NCBI RefSeq assembly: GCF_001307805.1
Contig: NZ_CP013862.1
Span: 2,046,001 to 2,110,000 of the forward strand
Direction: 5' to 3'
DNA from: Lentibacillus amyloliquefaciens
GTDB taxonomy: Bacteria; Bacillota; Bacilli; Bacillales; Amphibacillaceae
Length of the DNA: 64,000 nt
Shown piece by piece: positions 54,591 to 64,000 of this stretch. The translations under genes and the position numbers were made by a program. Every line of letters starts with the position of its first letter. Within the stretch, counting starts at the first letter, position 1. A model generated the notes under the pieces. The model had not been told where the DNA came from. It made no database searches and saw only the letters and a list, made by a program, of their open reading frames with translations.

Positions 54591-54757
54591 GCTCAAATTC
54601 TTGTGCTCACGCCCATGTTTTGATTCACGCGCCCATATTTCTTTTTTTTCACCCATGTTTTGACATTTCCGGCCCATGTTTTATTTCTCGGGAACATGTT
54701 TTCATATCCCCGCCCATATCCCCCATCTGACGCCCATGTTTCCGTTCTGGCACCCAT
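54591..54757. repeat. Array of degenerate 20-21 bp units, core GCCCATGTTT
   Basis: Cores begin at 54611, 54631, 54651, 54672, 54692, 54712, 54732 and 54752, with a weaker one at 54591. Spacing is 20 bp except one of 21. The first four and the seventh are close to GCCCATGTTT; others are diverged. The 10 bp between cores is not conserved. The array lies between the divergent lysine and kynurenine operons. Confidence 0.8.
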
Positions 54758-54865
54758 AATTATGATTCGATACTAACGTTTAAAATCCTCCAGAAAATAA
54801 TAAACATTCCAAACACGGGCTTTCATTGTTATCATAAAAGAAAACACATATGAAAGGGTGCTATC

Positions 54866-56137
54866 ATGAACACTGACCGAAAATATGCAGATGAATTGGA
54901 CCAGCAGGATAAGTTGTCCGACTTCCGGAATGAATTTTATACACCCGATAACACGATTTACCTGGACGGCAACTCACTTGGGCTTCTGTCAAAACGAGCG
55001 GAGCAGGCTATCCATGACATGACAGAATCATGGAAGCAGTTTGCCATCAATGGATGGACAGAAGGTGATCATCCATGGTATTACTTGTCCGAAAATCTCG
55101 GTGCGCTGACTGCTCCATTAATCGGAGCCAAGCCTGAAGAAGTCGTTGTGACCGGATCGGCAACCACCAATCTGCATCAGCTGACCGCAAGTTTCTATAA
55201 CCCTGTGGGAAGCAGAACAAAAATCCTGGCAGATACCTTAAACTTCCCTTCTGATATTTATGCTCTGAAAAGTCAGCTGAAACTGCAAGGATATGACCCG
55301 GATGGGCATCTTATCCAGATTAAAAGCAAAGATGGGAATATGCTGGAAACACAAGACATTGTTAAAGCGATGACAGATGATGTTGCGTTGATTGTGCTTC
55401 CCGGCGTCTTGTACCGAAGCGGCCAGGTGCTTGACATGAAAACCTTGACACATGAAGCACACAAACGCGGAATCCCCATCGGTTTTGATCTCTGCCATTC
55501 AATCGGATCGGTTCCGCATAAGCTGTCAGAATGGGACGTGGACTTTGCCTTCTGGTGCACATATAAACATTTGAATGCCGGCCCGGGCAGTGTCGCAGGA
55601 CTATATGTCAATCAGCAGCACTTCGGCCATAAACCGGGTCTTGCCGGATGGTTCAGTTCATCGAAGGAAAAACAATTTGATATGGAACATACCCTGACAC
55701 CTGCTCACGATGCAGGCGCCTATCAAATCGGCACACCGCACCTATTGAGTGCTGCACCACTATTGGGTTCTCTCAAAATGTTCCGGGAAGCGGGCATTGA
55801 AAACATACGGCAGAAATCACTTCAGCTCACCCAATATTTAATGGATCTGGTTGAAACAGAGCTTTTAGAATATGACTTTAAAATCGCTAATCCGACAACC
55901 GCATCCGAACGCGGCGGCCATGTCTATATCGAACATCCGGATGCTGCCCGTATTTGCAAAGCTCTGAAAGCAGATGGTGTGATCCCTGATTTCCGTAAAC
56001 CAAACGGCATCCGTCTGGCACCTGTCGCGTTGTATAACACGTTTACTGACGTATGGGAGACCATCCGAATCCTGAAAACCATCATGGACGAAGAACGCTT
56101 TAAACACTACGAAAACGAAAGGGGTATCATTGCCTGA
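54866..56137 (+). CDS. kynU: Kynureninase
   Basis: A 423-residue PLP enzyme that cleaves L-kynurenine to anthranilate and alanine. Landmarks are [36 protein letters not shown], and the PLP lysine in [16 protein letters not shown]. Length is typical. The start follows GAAAGGGTGC. It heads kynUBA, the bacterial tryptophan-to-anthranilate pathway. A TTCCAA-17-TATCAT element upstream may be the promoter. Confidence 0.95.
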   Translation: MNTDRKYADELDQQDKLSDFRNEFYTPDNTIYLDGNSLGLLSKRAEQAIHDMTESWKQFAINGWTEGDHPWYYLSENLGALTAPLIGAKPEEVVVTGSATTNLHQLTASFYNPVGSRTKILADTLNFPSDIYALKSQLKLQGYDPDGHLIQIKSKDGNMLETQDIVKAMTDDVALIVLPGVLYRSGQVLDMKTLTHEAHKRGIPIGFDLCHSIGSVPHKLSEWDVDFAFWCTYKHLNAGPGSVAGLYVNQQHFGHKPGLAGWFSSSKEKQFDMEHTLTPAHDAGAYQIGTPHLLSAAPLLGSLKMFREAGIENIRQKSLQLTQYLMDLVETELLEYDFKIANPTTASERGGHVYIEHPDAARICKALKADGVIPDFRKPNGIRLAPVALYNTFTDVWETIRILKTIMDEERFKHYENERGIIA

Positions 56138-56772
56138 TGACACAAACCAATTGGATCGATATTTCACAGCCGCTGACCCAAGACATGGCACACTTCCCGG
56201 GGGACGCGCCATTTGACTACTCACTGACATTCACAAAAGCACAAACCGGCTCAGCCAACGTCGGTCAACTAACCGGGAGCGTCCATATCGGCACCCATAT
56301 TGACGCACCCTTTCACTACGATGAAAACGGGAAAACGGTTGATCAGTTGGATGTCAATATGTATATCGGCAATGCAGTCGTGCTTGATGTCAGCCATACC
56401 GAGAGAATCACGGCAGACACACTAAAGCCATTTGATTTAAAAGGGGCATCGCGTGTTTTATTGCACACGTCACTTCCAAATAATCCAAAACGTTTCCCTG
56501 AGCAAATACCTGAGCTGGATCCGAGTATCGCAGATTTTTTGGGCGAACAAGGGGTAGTCCTGCTTGGCGTCGACATCCCGTCCGTTGATCCGCCTGAAAG
56601 CAAGGAACTTCCGGTTCATCATGCACTGTACCGGCAGAATATTTTTATTCTGGAGAATTTAATGCTTGATCACGTCGAGCCCGGTCAATACGAACTGATT
56701 GCCCTGCCGCTAGCCATAAATGGTGCTGACGGCAGTCCGGTCCGTGCAGTTCTGCGGCCGGTCAATGAATAG
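56137..56772 (+). CDS. kynB: Kynurenine formamidase (cyclase family)
   Basis: A 211-residue metal-dependent formamidase that hydrolyses N-formylkynurenine. The KynB metal motif [11 protein letters not shown] is present, with [16 protein letters not shown] at the N-terminus and GVDIPSVDP in the middle. Its ATG overlaps the kynU stop (TGATGA), so the two are translationally coupled. Confidence 0.95.
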   Translation: MTQTNWIDISQPLTQDMAHFPGDAPFDYSLTFTKAQTGSANVGQLTGSVHIGTHIDAPFHYDENGKTVDQLDVNMYIGNAVVLDVSHTERITADTLKPFDLKGASRVLLHTSLPNNPKRFPEQIPELDPSIADFLGEQGVVLLGVDIPSVDPPESKELPVHHALYRQNIFILENLMLDHVEPGQYELIALPLAINGADGSPVRAVLRPVNE

Positions 56773-56785
56773 GAGGAGTCAGCAT

Positions 56786-57622
56786 ATGAACGATAATCCA
56801 TTTGAAAATGAAAACGACATCCATACTGATTTTAAAGAAAAAATGACGTACGGTGACTACCTGCAGCTCGACCAGCTGCTGAACAGTCAGAGACGCCTTT
56901 CCGATCACCATGATGAAATGCTGTTTATCATCATCCACCATGTGAGTGAGCTTTGGCTGAAACTGATCATTCACGAAACCAAAGGCGCGATTGCAGCAAT
57001 CGAGCAGAATAATTTGCGGGCTTCCTTCAAAATGCTTTCCCGTGTGTCGAAAATACAATCGCAAATCATTAACGGCTGGGATGTGCTGTCCACCCTTACA
57101 CCCGCTGAATATATGGAGTTCCGCGACAAACTGGGGAATGCGTCCGGTTTCCAGTCATACCAGTATCGGTTGGTCGAATTTGTGCTTGGTTATAAAGCAC
57201 CGCATATTTTAAAAATCTATCAAAATGACCCGGAAATCTATCGCATTTTGGAAGATGCCTATCATAAACCAGGACTTTATGACGTTGCGATTCAAGCTCT
57301 GGCACGCCACGGATTCACAATCGATGAGGAAGTTCTCAACCGTGATTTCTCCAAAACATACGAGAAAAATGCTTCTGTTGAGAGAGCGTGGATGAACGTA
57401 TATCACAACGCCCCGGCATACTGGGAGCTGTATGAATTGGCGGAAAAACTGGTCGATATTGAAGACTGGTTCCAGCAGTGGCGCTTCCGGCATATGAAAA
57501 CAGTGGAACGAATCATCGGACATAAAACAGGCACCGGCGGTTCATCAGGTGTCGGCTACCTGAAACAGGTGCTTGATCACTATTTCTTTCCGGAGTTGTG
57601 GGAACTGCGTACTAAAATTTAA
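56786..57622 (+). CDS. kynA: Tryptophan 2,3-dioxygenase
   Basis: A 278-residue haem enzyme that opens the indole ring of tryptophan to N-formylkynurenine. Typical segments are [44 protein letters not shown], the haem-ligand His region [14 protein letters not shown], and [11 protein letters not shown]. The ATG at 56786 follows AGGAGGAGTCAGCAT. It completes the kynU-kynB-kynA operon. Confidence 0.95.
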   Translation: MNDNPFENENDIHTDFKEKMTYGDYLQLDQLLNSQRRLSDHHDEMLFIIIHHVSELWLKLIIHETKGAIAAIEQNNLRASFKMLSRVSKIQSQIINGWDVLSTLTPAEYMEFRDKLGNASGFQSYQYRLVEFVLGYKAPHILKIYQNDPEIYRILEDAYHKPGLYDVAIQALARHGFTIDEEVLNRDFSKTYEKNASVERAWMNVYHNAPAYWELYELAEKLVDIEDWFQQWRFRHMKTVERIIGHKTGTGGSSGVGYLKQVLDHYFFPELWELRTKI

Positions 57623-57664
57623 GAAGGTGTTCAAAAAGCCCGGTAAAAACGACACTGTATGCGA

Positions 57665-57694
57665 TTGTAGTCAATACCTAAAATGGTATATAAT
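57665..57694 (+). promoter_or_regulatory. Sigma-A promoter of the NSS symporter gene
   Basis: TTGTAG (57665-57670) and TATAAT (57689-57694), 18-bp spacing. Confidence 0.6.
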
Positions 57695-57729
57695 ATTGGT
57701 TACATTTTAAAAGTGGAAAGGAATTAATT

Positions 57730-59070
57730 ATGAACGATCATTGGTCATCCAGAATTGGATTTATTTTATCATCAGCAGGTGCAGCGATCGGCCTTGGAGC
57801 TATATGGAAATTCCCCTATATGACAGGCATGAACGGGGGCGGCGCCTTTTTCCTGCTTTTTATTGCATTTACCTTAATCATCGGGCTTCCCCTCTTGGTT
57901 ACTGAATTTATTATCGGACGCGGTGCTCAGAAAGAAGCTGTCAGTGCGTTCAAAAAACTCGCTCCCGGCAGCAGTTGGCAGGTTATCGGTTATTGGGGCA
58001 TTGCCGGTTCATTTATCCTGTTGTCATTTTACAGTGTTGTCGGCGGCTGGGTGCTCATATACAGTGTCATGTCGCTGTTTGGCTCTGTCATTTCAGACAA
58101 TGCCAATTATGAACAGTTATTTGGAGCGATCACCGGTGATCCGCTTATCGCCATTTCCGGGCATGCCCTGTTTTTAATCCTCGCCGTCATTATTGTTTCC
58201 TTTGGGATTAAAGCGGGGATTGAAAAAGCAAGTAAAGTGATGATGCCATTATTGTTTGTCTTTTTTATCATACTGGTCATCCGATCTGTTACCTTCGAAG
58301 GCGCAGCTGAAGGTCTTAAATTCTTTCTGCAGCCTGACTTTTCCAAAATGACAGCAGAAGGGATTTTGTATGCACTCGGCCAGTCCTTCTTTGCCCTGGC
58401 GGTCGGTTTTTCCGTCATGGTGACATACAGTTCCTACCTTGGTAAAGATGTGAGCTTGCCGTTTTCAGCGGCATCTGTTTCAATTATGAACGTTTTTGTT
58501 TCACTTTTAGCCGGACTGGCCATATTCCCTGTAGTCTTTTCATTCGGACTGGAGCCGACAGAAGGCCCTGGCTTATTATTCATGGTGCTGCCGGCTGCTT
58601 TTGCACAAATGCCATTCGGTGAAGTGTTCCTGACGTTATTTCTGTTGCTGTTCCTGTTTGCCATTTTCACATCAGCCTTCAGCATGCTTGAGATTATGAC
58701 AGCCGCTGTTACCGCCAGAAAGAACTATTCACGAACCAAAGTCGTGTGGGCTTCCGGACTAATCGTCTTTATAGCCGGCATTCCTGCTGCCCTGTCATCA
58801 AGTGCGCTGGCAGACTTTAAAATCTTTGGAAAGACTGTTTTTGATGCGAGTGATTTTCTTGTCAGTAACATCATGCTTCCGGGCGGATGTCTGATGATGG
58901 CATTATTCATCGGTATCAGAATGGATCAGTCACTGATGAAGCAGGAATTTTCCTATGCCAATAACCTTTCATCCGGAGCATATCAGCTCTGGTTTCAAAT
59001 CATGCGCTGGCTCGTGCCGGTCACCATCGTTATCGTCTTCTTAAATTCAGTCGGTATTATTCAATTTTAA
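57730..59070 (+). CDS. Na+-dependent NSS-family transporter, probably for tryptophan
   Basis: A 446-residue neurotransmitter:sodium symporter with 11-12 membrane segments. TM1 has the sodium/substrate motif SAGAAIGLGAIWKFPYMTGMNGGGAF (landmark), TM6 VGFSVMVTYSSY, and the usual proline-containing breaks. Bacterial members carry amino acids (TnaT carries tryptophan). Position right after kynUBA makes tryptophan the likely substrate, by inference. It has its own promoter. The start follows GGAAAGGAATTAATT. Confidence 0.87.
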   Translation: MNDHWSSRIGFILSSAGAAIGLGAIWKFPYMTGMNGGGAFFLLFIAFTLIIGLPLLVTEFIIGRGAQKEAVSAFKKLAPGSSWQVIGYWGIAGSFILLSFYSVVGGWVLIYSVMSLFGSVISDNANYEQLFGAITGDPLIAISGHALFLILAVIIVSFGIKAGIEKASKVMMPLLFVFFIILVIRSVTFEGAAEGLKFFLQPDFSKMTAEGILYALGQSFFALAVGFSVMVTYSSYLGKDVSLPFSAASVSIMNVFVSLLAGLAIFPVVFSFGLEPTEGPGLLFMVLPAAFAQMPFGEVFLTLFLLLFLFAIFTSAFSMLEIMTAAVTARKNYSRTKVVWASGLIVFIAGIPAALSSSALADFKIFGKTVFDASDFLVSNIMLPGGCLMMALFIGIRMDQSLMKQEFSYANNLSSGAYQLWFQIMRWLVPVTIVIVFLNSVGIIQF

Positions 59071-59166
59071 TGCATGAATCCTAAGCCTTTTCCATGTAAA
59101 CAGTGATATTTAAGGTTAAAATAGCATGAGGAGGGAATTTATTCTCAAAATGGGAGGTTATCGCAT

Positions 59167-60510
59167 ATGGCACAAAAAATTGTCATCGTCGGCGGTGTAG
59201 CGGGCGGTGCCAACATCGCGTCACAATTGCGGCGGAATGATCAAAACTCTGACATTACCTTATTTGATAAAGATGAGCATATCGCCTTCTCCACCTGTGG
59301 TATGCCGTATTACATCGGCGGTGAAGTTGAAAAGCGGTCTCATCTGCTCGTGAATAGCGAAAAGTTTGCCGATAAATTCGATATAAACTTGCAAACCAAT
59401 GCAGAAGTTATAAAAATCGACCGTGAAAACAAGCAGGTTACTTACCGGGATTCCTCGGGAGAACATAAAACACCTTACGATAAACTTGTGCTGGCACCCG
59501 GCGCTTCTGCCATCAAACCTGATTTTGACGGGTATAATGAAAAACGGGTGTTCACACTCCATACTATCCCGGATATGGATGCGATTCAGGAATTTATCCA
59601 GACCCATCAACCAAAAACCTGTGCCATCATCGGTGCCGGTTTCGTCGGTATGGAACTGGTCGAGAATTTACAAGCACTCAGTATTGACTGTACGATTATC
59701 GACCGAAGCAAACAAGTCATGAAGCTTGTCGATAAGGACATGGCCGCAATGATTGAGGACCATATCACTTCAAAAGGCACTCACCTTCTTTTGAATGAAG
59801 AACTTAACTCATTTTCAAATAACGGCTCGACGCTGCACTTAGGCAGCGGCAAAAGTGTGCAGGCTGACATGACCATCATGGCTGCCGGCATCCGTCCGAA
59901 TAAGAAATTGGCTGAAGACAGCGGCTTGAAAATAGGCAAAACGGGTGCGATTAAAGTAAACAATTTTATGCAGACGAACGATCCCGATATTTATGCCATC
60001 GGAGACGTTATCGAAACAAATGACTTTCTGACCGGAACGCCGAGACATGTTGCACTGGCAGGGCCGGCACATCGCCAGGCCATCATTGCAGCCGGCCATA
60101 TGCAAGGAAACAAAATCGAATATTCAGGCGTGCAGGGTTCTGCCATTTTTAAAGTATTTGATTTAACAGTTGGTTCTACAGGGTTGAACGCCGCTGTATT
60201 GGATCATTTGGACATTGAGTATAAAACAGTGACACATGAGGCCCTCTCTCATGCCGGCTATTATCCCGGTGCTGAGAAAATTTGCATCAAAATCCTGTTC
60301 GATGCAAAAACAGGCTTGTTATACGGTGCTCAAGTCATTGGAAGAGAAGGTGCCGATAAACGATTAGCTGTCCTGGCAACAGCCATGAAAGGCAGAATGA
60401 CCGTGCACACTCTGACGGAATTGGAACTGGCCTACGCGCCGCCATATTCATCACCGAAAGACCCCGTCAATGTCATCGGCTATAAAGCAACAAGCAAACT
60501 GGAGTCTTAA
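59167..60510 (+). CDS. CoA-disulfide reductase
   Basis: A 447-residue flavin-dependent pyridine-nucleotide disulfide oxidoreductase. FAD motif GGVAGGANIA, single active-site cysteine C44 in FSTCGMPYYIGG, NAD(P) motif GAGFVGMELVE, the second FAD motif DIYAIGDVIET, and the paired tyrosines typical of the enzyme (HAGYYPGA). There is no C-terminal rhodanese domain. It keeps CoA reduced in organisms that use CoA/bacillithiol in place of glutathione. NADH oxidase or polysulfide reductase activity is an alternative. Confidence 0.87.
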   Translation: MAQKIVIVGGVAGGANIASQLRRNDQNSDITLFDKDEHIAFSTCGMPYYIGGEVEKRSHLLVNSEKFADKFDINLQTNAEVIKIDRENKQVTYRDSSGEHKTPYDKLVLAPGASAIKPDFDGYNEKRVFTLHTIPDMDAIQEFIQTHQPKTCAIIGAGFVGMELVENLQALSIDCTIIDRSKQVMKLVDKDMAAMIEDHITSKGTHLLLNEELNSFSNNGSTLHLGSGKSVQADMTIMAAGIRPNKKLAEDSGLKIGKTGAIKVNNFMQTNDPDIYAIGDVIETNDFLTGTPRHVALAGPAHRQAIIAAGHMQGNKIEYSGVQGSAIFKVFDLTVGSTGLNAAVLDHLDIEYKTVTHEALSHAGYYPGAEKICIKILFDAKTGLLYGAQVIGREGADKRLAVLATAMKGRMTVHTLTELELAYAPPYSSPKDPVNVIGYKATSKLES

Positions 60511-60548
60511 AAAACTTTTTGATAATGATTGTAATAAGCGCAAAAGAA

Positions 60549-60577
60549 GCACCAGCCGGCTGACTGGTGCCTTTTTC
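60549..60577 (+). terminator. Terminator of the CoA-disulfide reductase gene
   Basis: GCACCAG / CTGGTGC hairpin followed by T5. Confidence 0.8.
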
Positions 60578-60602
60578 TATGTTATTTAAATATGGCGCCC
60601 GA

Positions 60603-61274
60603 TTAAAATCCTTCTTCAAAACGATAAATCAATCTGTATTTATCTTCATTCACCAGTTCTTTCATATGGACTTTGACATTATGCCCCAGATACGCTTCCT
60701 CGTCAGTCATTGCCACAATCATCGCTTTTGTATCATTTTGCATATCATAATAAATATCGCCGACAACAGGTTTATCGAAATCGTCATTGTAGGATATGAT
60801 ACCTGTCGTTTCATCTTCTTCAAGCTGAGCCTCCGAGACAAGCTCTTTGTCATAATATGCTATATCCTCACTGCCCCCACTCTTGCCCGGGACCAGGACG
60901 ACATATTCACTGTGCTTGACACCATTATCACGTGTGGTGACAACATTTCCATCTTCAACGTTGTCTACTTTTTCAATTTCGTTAAGTGAATAATGATCAA
61001 GAAAGTCAGGTGCCGGTTTAATGATTAAAATATAATCACCAGGCTCAGGTTTTTTATTCTGATCAATCGTGTAACGCCGGCCATAGAAAATAAATGAATC
61101 GTTATGTTTCGGTCGACAAGGCTCAATATTATTGGCACTGGTTATATCCTGCTGCATGTCTTTCAAACGATAGAGGTGTACAGATTGTTTGAACATCGGT
61201 TTCACCGAATATACTTTGTGAAGTTCATTTTTGTAATAAACAAACTGCCCTTTTCTAACCTGAAATAATTTCAT
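60603..61274 (-). CDS. Conserved hypothetical protein
   Basis: A 223-residue soluble acidic protein that I do not recognise. It begins MKLFQVRKGQFVYYKNELHK after AAGGAGGCACGAAA. Three stretches look like repeated small beta-barrel units: FVYYKNELHKVYSV, YGRRYTIDQNKKPEPGDYIL and VGDIYYDMQNDTKAMIVAM. No signal peptide, membrane segment or catalytic motif is visible. It is upstream of a convergent-free region next to yfmR and probably transcribed alone. Confidence 0.75.
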   Translation of the reverse strand: MKLFQVRKGQFVYYKNELHKVYSVKPMFKQSVHLYRLKDMQQDITSANNIEPCRPKHNDSFIFYGRRYTIDQNKKPEPGDYILIIKPAPDFLDHYSLNEIEKVDNVEDGNVVTTRDNGVKHSEYVVLVPGKSGGSEDIAYYDKELVSEAQLEEDETTGIISYNDDFDKPVVGDIYYDMQNDTKAMIVAMTDEEAYLGHNVKVHMKELVNEDKYRLIYRFEEGF

Positions 61275-61464
61275 TTTCGTGCCTCCTTAAATTTTATACA
61301 TTATACCACTCTTATTTTCCGTAATACTATATAAATTAAACATAAAATGGGAGAAAATACAATGTATGTTCAAAAATTTCAGCTGGTTATGCAAAATTCC
61401 CCTATGATTTTTCGGTAAGGTTATTGTCTCAAAGATTGCAACTTACGAAAAAAGCCTTCGGTGA

Positions 61465-63339
61465 TTATTGACCAAGTTCTTGTGCTATTAAGGAAAGCTC
61501 TTCCCAGCGTTCCATTTTAGCTTCCAGTTTTTCTTCTACTTCCTGCTGTTCATTATAAAGGTCTTGCACCTTGCCGGCATCACTTCCCGCTCCGGCTATT
61601 TGTTCCTGAAGCTCTTCCAGTTTTGTTTCCAGCTCGGTTATATCATCTTCAATCGTTTCCCATTCGATTTTATCATGATATGACATCTTCTTTTTCGGTG
61701 CAGGTTTTTTCTGCGTTTTCTTGTCTGATTTAGGTGTTTGCTTGTCCTGCTGCTTCTCCCGCTCAAGCAATTCACTGTAGTTGCCGTAAAAATGCTCGAT
61801 GGGGGCATCTTCTTTGAACACAAGCATATGATCAACGACACGATCGAGAAAATACCGGTCGTGCGATACTGTAATGACAACACCCGGGAATTGATCCAAG
61901 TAATCCTCAAGCACCCCGAGCGTCTGAGTATCCAAATCATTGGTCGGCTCATCCAGCAGCAGGACATTCGGTTCCTGCATAAGCACTTTCAGCACATAAA
62001 GACGTCGCCGCTCCCCGCCCGATAATTTGCGGATATAATTCCACTGCTGGCGGCGTGAGAATAAAAATCTCTCCAGCATTTGCTCTGCTGTAATGACTTC
62101 ACCCTTTTTTGTATGGACTACTTCAGCTGTCTCACGGATGTATTCGATAATTCGTTTGTCACCATCAAATTCTTCATCATTTTGCGTATAATAGCCGATT
62201 TTGACGGTTTGTCCTATCTCGACTTCCCCTTTGTCAGGGTGTATTCGGCCGGCCATGATATTCAGCAAGGTGGTTTTGCCCGTACCATTTGGTCCAACAA
62301 TGCCTAACCGGTCTCCGGGAACAACCATGAAATCAAAGTTGCTGATCAGCGTACCTGCTTCATAGCCTTTTTCGACACCTTCAAGTTCCAGCACTTTGTT
62401 TCCAAGCCGGGTTGATCCTGCTTCAAACGAAACGTCCCTGGATGTCGTATCAAATGTTTGCTTTTTCATCTCCTCTGCCCGTTCGACCCGTGCTTTTTGT
62501 TTGGTTCCACGTGCTTTCGGTCCCCGTTTCAGCCAGGCAAGTTCACGGCGCAGCGTGTTTTGATGCTTTTCTTCATAGCTTTTTTCCAATGCTTCCCGCT
62601 CAGCTTTTTTCTCAAGAAATACTTCATAGTTGCCCTCATAAATATAAAGATTCCCTTTATCCAGTTCATAAATCTGATTCGTGACCCGATTCAAAAAGTA
62701 ACGGTCATGCGTTACGAGCAACAAAGCACCTTTATAAGATGCTAAATAGTTTTCCAGCCAGTCCACCGTTTCATTATCAAGATGATTTGTCGGCTCATCA
62801 AGAATCAGAAGATCAGCGGGCTGTATTAACGCTTTTGCGATGGCAACACGCTTTCTCTGACCACCTGAAAGTTCGGCAACCCGTTTATGATAGTCAGTCA
62901 CCCCTAATTTAGTTAGGACTGTTTTGGCCGCCGTGTTAGCTTCCCATGCTTCCACTTCATCCATCTGCTGCTGTTTCACCAGCAGCCGTTCCTGATTCTT
63001 CTCGTTTTCCGGATTGCGCTGCAAATCAAGCAGTACTTGCTCATATTCTCGCATCACTTTCATGATGACGGCTTCTCCATAATAAATCTGTTCAATAACA
63101 GTCAGGTCATCCTCCAAATCAGGTTCCTGAGCCAAATATTCGATTTTGTAATGTTTAGGGTGATCAATCGTGCCTTTCTCTGCTGTATCGATTCCGGCAA
63201 GCACTTTCAAAAAGGTTGACTTCCCGGTACCGTTAACACCAATCAATCCTATTCTGGCATTTGGTTTGATGATACATGAAATGTTATTGAGTAACGTTTT
63301 GTCGCCATATGATTTATATAAATTCTCTACTGTAAGCAT
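61465..63339 (-). CDS. yfmR: ABC-F family ATPase YfmR
   Basis: A 624-residue ABC-F translation factor. Two ATPase domains have Walker A GVNGTGKST and GPNGTGKTT, signatures LSGGQRKR and LSGGERRR, and Walker B LLILDEPTNHLD and LLLDEPTNDLD. Between them lies the linker that reaches the ribosomal P-site region. The C-terminal coiled coil (about 530-624) is basic then acidic. It has no membrane domain, so it is not a transporter. B. subtilis YfmR relieves stalled ribosomes. Translation starts after GGAAGGTAATAGT. Confidence 0.92.
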   Translation of the reverse strand: MLTVENLYKSYGDKTLLNNISCIIKPNARIGLIGVNGTGKSTFLKVLAGIDTAEKGTIDHPKHYKIEYLAQEPDLEDDLTVIEQIYYGEAVIMKVMREYEQVLLDLQRNPENEKNQERLLVKQQQMDEVEAWEANTAAKTVLTKLGVTDYHKRVAELSGGQRKRVAIAKALIQPADLLILDEPTNHLDNETVDWLENYLASYKGALLLVTHDRYFLNRVTNQIYELDKGNLYIYEGNYEVFLEKKAEREALEKSYEEKHQNTLRRELAWLKRGPKARGTKQKARVERAEEMKKQTFDTTSRDVSFEAGSTRLGNKVLELEGVEKGYEAGTLISNFDFMVVPGDRLGIVGPNGTGKTTLLNIMAGRIHPDKGEVEIGQTVKIGYYTQNDEEFDGDKRIIEYIRETAEVVHTKKGEVITAEQMLERFLFSRRQQWNYIRKLSGGERRRLYVLKVLMQEPNVLLLDEPTNDLDTQTLGVLEDYLDQFPGVVITVSHDRYFLDRVVDHMLVFKEDAPIEHFYGNYSELLEREKQQDKQTPKSDKKTQKKPAPKKKMSYHDKIEWETIEDDITELETKLEELQEQIAGAGSDAGKVQDLYNEQQEVEEKLEAKMERWEELSLIAQELGQ

Positions 63340-63343
63340 ACTA

Positions 63344-63541
63344 TTACCTTCCTAATGTTGAATCATCGTCATTCTTATGATTTTTTATCAGCTGTTTGAT
63401 TAAAATAACAATTAAAAATAGCAACCATGACGTAGCGGCATAGAATATCAATTTGCTGAACTGATCCATTTCCTGAAAAAAGAATGCCATCCCGATCCAG
63501 ATAACACCCAATCCAAGTATTTGATAAACTAAAAATTTAAT
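63344..63541 (-). CDS. Small two-TM membrane protein with ATT start
   Basis: A 65-residue reading frame coding for KFLVYQILGLGVIWIGMAFF, a second hydrophobic segment WLLFLIVILIKQLI and a charged tail ending DDSTLGR. There is no ATG, GTG or TTG near the start; an ATT at 63541 lies 8 bp after GGGGG and could be a rare start codon or a mutated ATG. It ends 4 bp before the yfmR ATG and contains the yfmR ribosome site. Function unknown. Confidence 0.5.
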   Translation of the reverse strand: MKFLVYQILGLGVIWIGMAFFFQEMDQFSKLIFYAATSWLLFLIVILIKQLIKNHKNDDDSTLGR

Positions 63542-63571
63542 AGTGATTGCCCCCAGACCTAAAGTGAATCT

Positions 63572-63686
63572 TCAATCAGTGGGAGGTTTTTTCCCCCACT
63601 GATTGTTAGATGAATGAATCGGACATTTAGGGACAGTTAACCGCCGTTCCCGGGCGGATTACTGTCCATTACATGTGGGATAAAAT
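63572..63686 (+). repeat. Two-hairpin dispersed element, copy C
   Basis: Hairpin 1: CAATCAGTGGG / CCCACTGATTG with a T-rich loop (63573-63605). Hairpin 2: GGACAGT / ACTGTCC with inner CGCC / GGCG. It ends TTACATGTGGGATAAAA. Compared with copy A (13793-13906), at least three pairs in hairpin 1 differ on both arms and still pair. Confidence 0.7.
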
Positions 63687-63841
63687 TCTCTATCTCTAGT
63701 TTATCGTACTGACGGCTGCTTTGCCATTATGAAATTTGAGAACAGCTGATTTTGATGCAATCAGACCTAAATCAACATTGATAAGAACATCAAATGCTTA
63801 CTTAAGCTTACAAAACGAAAGCACCAGTCCTGCCGGGAAAA

Positions 63842-64000
63842 TCAGTCATTCAATTCCCGGATAACATTTGCTGTTTCAATCGCTGCAGTTGCTGCCTCCG
63901 ATCCTTTGTTCCCAGCCTTTGTTCCGGCACGCTCAATCGCCTGTTCGATTGTTTCAGTCGTCAGCACACCAAAAATAACCGGTTTGCCGGACTGAATCGC
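63842..64000 (-). CDS. ribH: 6,7-dimethyl-8-ribityllumazine synthase, C-terminal part
   Basis: The last 52 residues of lumazine synthase, the penultimate enzyme of riboflavin synthesis. [20 protein letters not shown] and [18 protein letters not shown] are the conserved C-terminal segments that form the phosphate-binding and active-site region (split landmarks). The gene continues past the right edge of the window. Other rib genes are expected upstream, outside the window. Bases 63687-63841 show nothing clear. Confidence 0.93.
   Translation of the reverse strand, partial: AIQSGKPVIFGVLTTETIEQAIERAGTKAGNKGSEAATAAIETANVIRELND

Noticed and set aside
54591..54757. CRISPR array
   Set aside because: Units are 20-21 bp in total with only an 8-10 bp degenerate core; CRISPR repeats are longer, near identical and separated by longer spacers. 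No cas genes are present.
1..64000. tRNA, rRNA, T-box or riboswitch genes
   Set aside because: Intergenic stretches were scanned by eye and no such fold was convincing. A covariance-model search would be decisive.

Overview
The window reads as chromosomal DNA from a low-GC Gram-positive endospore former of the family Bacillaceae. The evidence is a gamma-type SASP gene (sspE), pdaA, clpE under CtsR boxes, mreBH, strong GGAGG ribosome-binding sites, and two long blocks that keep Bacillus subtilis gene order. My best guess from gene content is a halotolerant genus of the Oceanobacillus/Virgibacillus/Lentibacillus type; this is inference. No tRNA, rRNA, CRISPR array, prophage or known defence system is visible. 

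Layout. (1) 1-17 kb follows the B. subtilis order ygxA-ygzB-perR-bcp-gsaB-ygaD-ygaC-sspE-mutY-yfhP-yfhH-recX-yfhF, with a cobalamin adenosyltransferase, a 2-hydroxyacid dehydrogenase, a K+ channel, a YitT protein and a short-chain dehydrogenase added. A cluster of DnaA boxes lies at 16.8-17.0 kb. (2) 17-26 kb holds a yxlEFG-like ABC exporter set, then a GntR/ABC ATPase/ABC permease operon interrupted by a complete group II intron, then a ribbon-helix-helix/SPFH pair and a frameshifted ComEC-like metallohydrolase. (3) 26-43 kb contains clpE, an acyl-CoA synthetase, a block resembling the yfjS-yfkJ region (pdaA, yfkD, yfkF, yfkH, yfkI, yfkJ), a HMCES-type protein, glutaminase, a PbuE-like exporter, a CAP-domain secreted protein and mreBH. 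(4) 44-60 kb is a catabolic island. A CoA-transferase, an acyl-CoA dehydrogenase and an IclR regulator are followed by lysine 6-dehydrogenase, an aldehyde dehydrogenase, a TPP enzyme and an aminotransferase. Together these could take L-lysine to glutaryl-CoA and crotonyl-CoA. Divergent from them is kynUBA (tryptophan to anthranilate) with an NSS-family Na+ symporter, then a CoA-disulfide reductase. (5) 60-64 kb has an ABC-F protein (yfmR) and the 3' end of ribH. 

The non-coding DNA is unusually rich. It carries two modular GC-rich repeat families, two arrays of degenerate 20-21 bp units in phase with the DNA helix, and a hairpin element whose copies show compensatory base changes. Three genes (yfhP, the metallohydrolase and the TPP enzyme) each carry an apparent one-base deletion in a G run, so assembly error should be considered. 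In the group II intron operon the Shine-Dalgarno sequence of the permease is in the 5' exon and its ATG in the 3' exon, so permease translation probably needs splicing.
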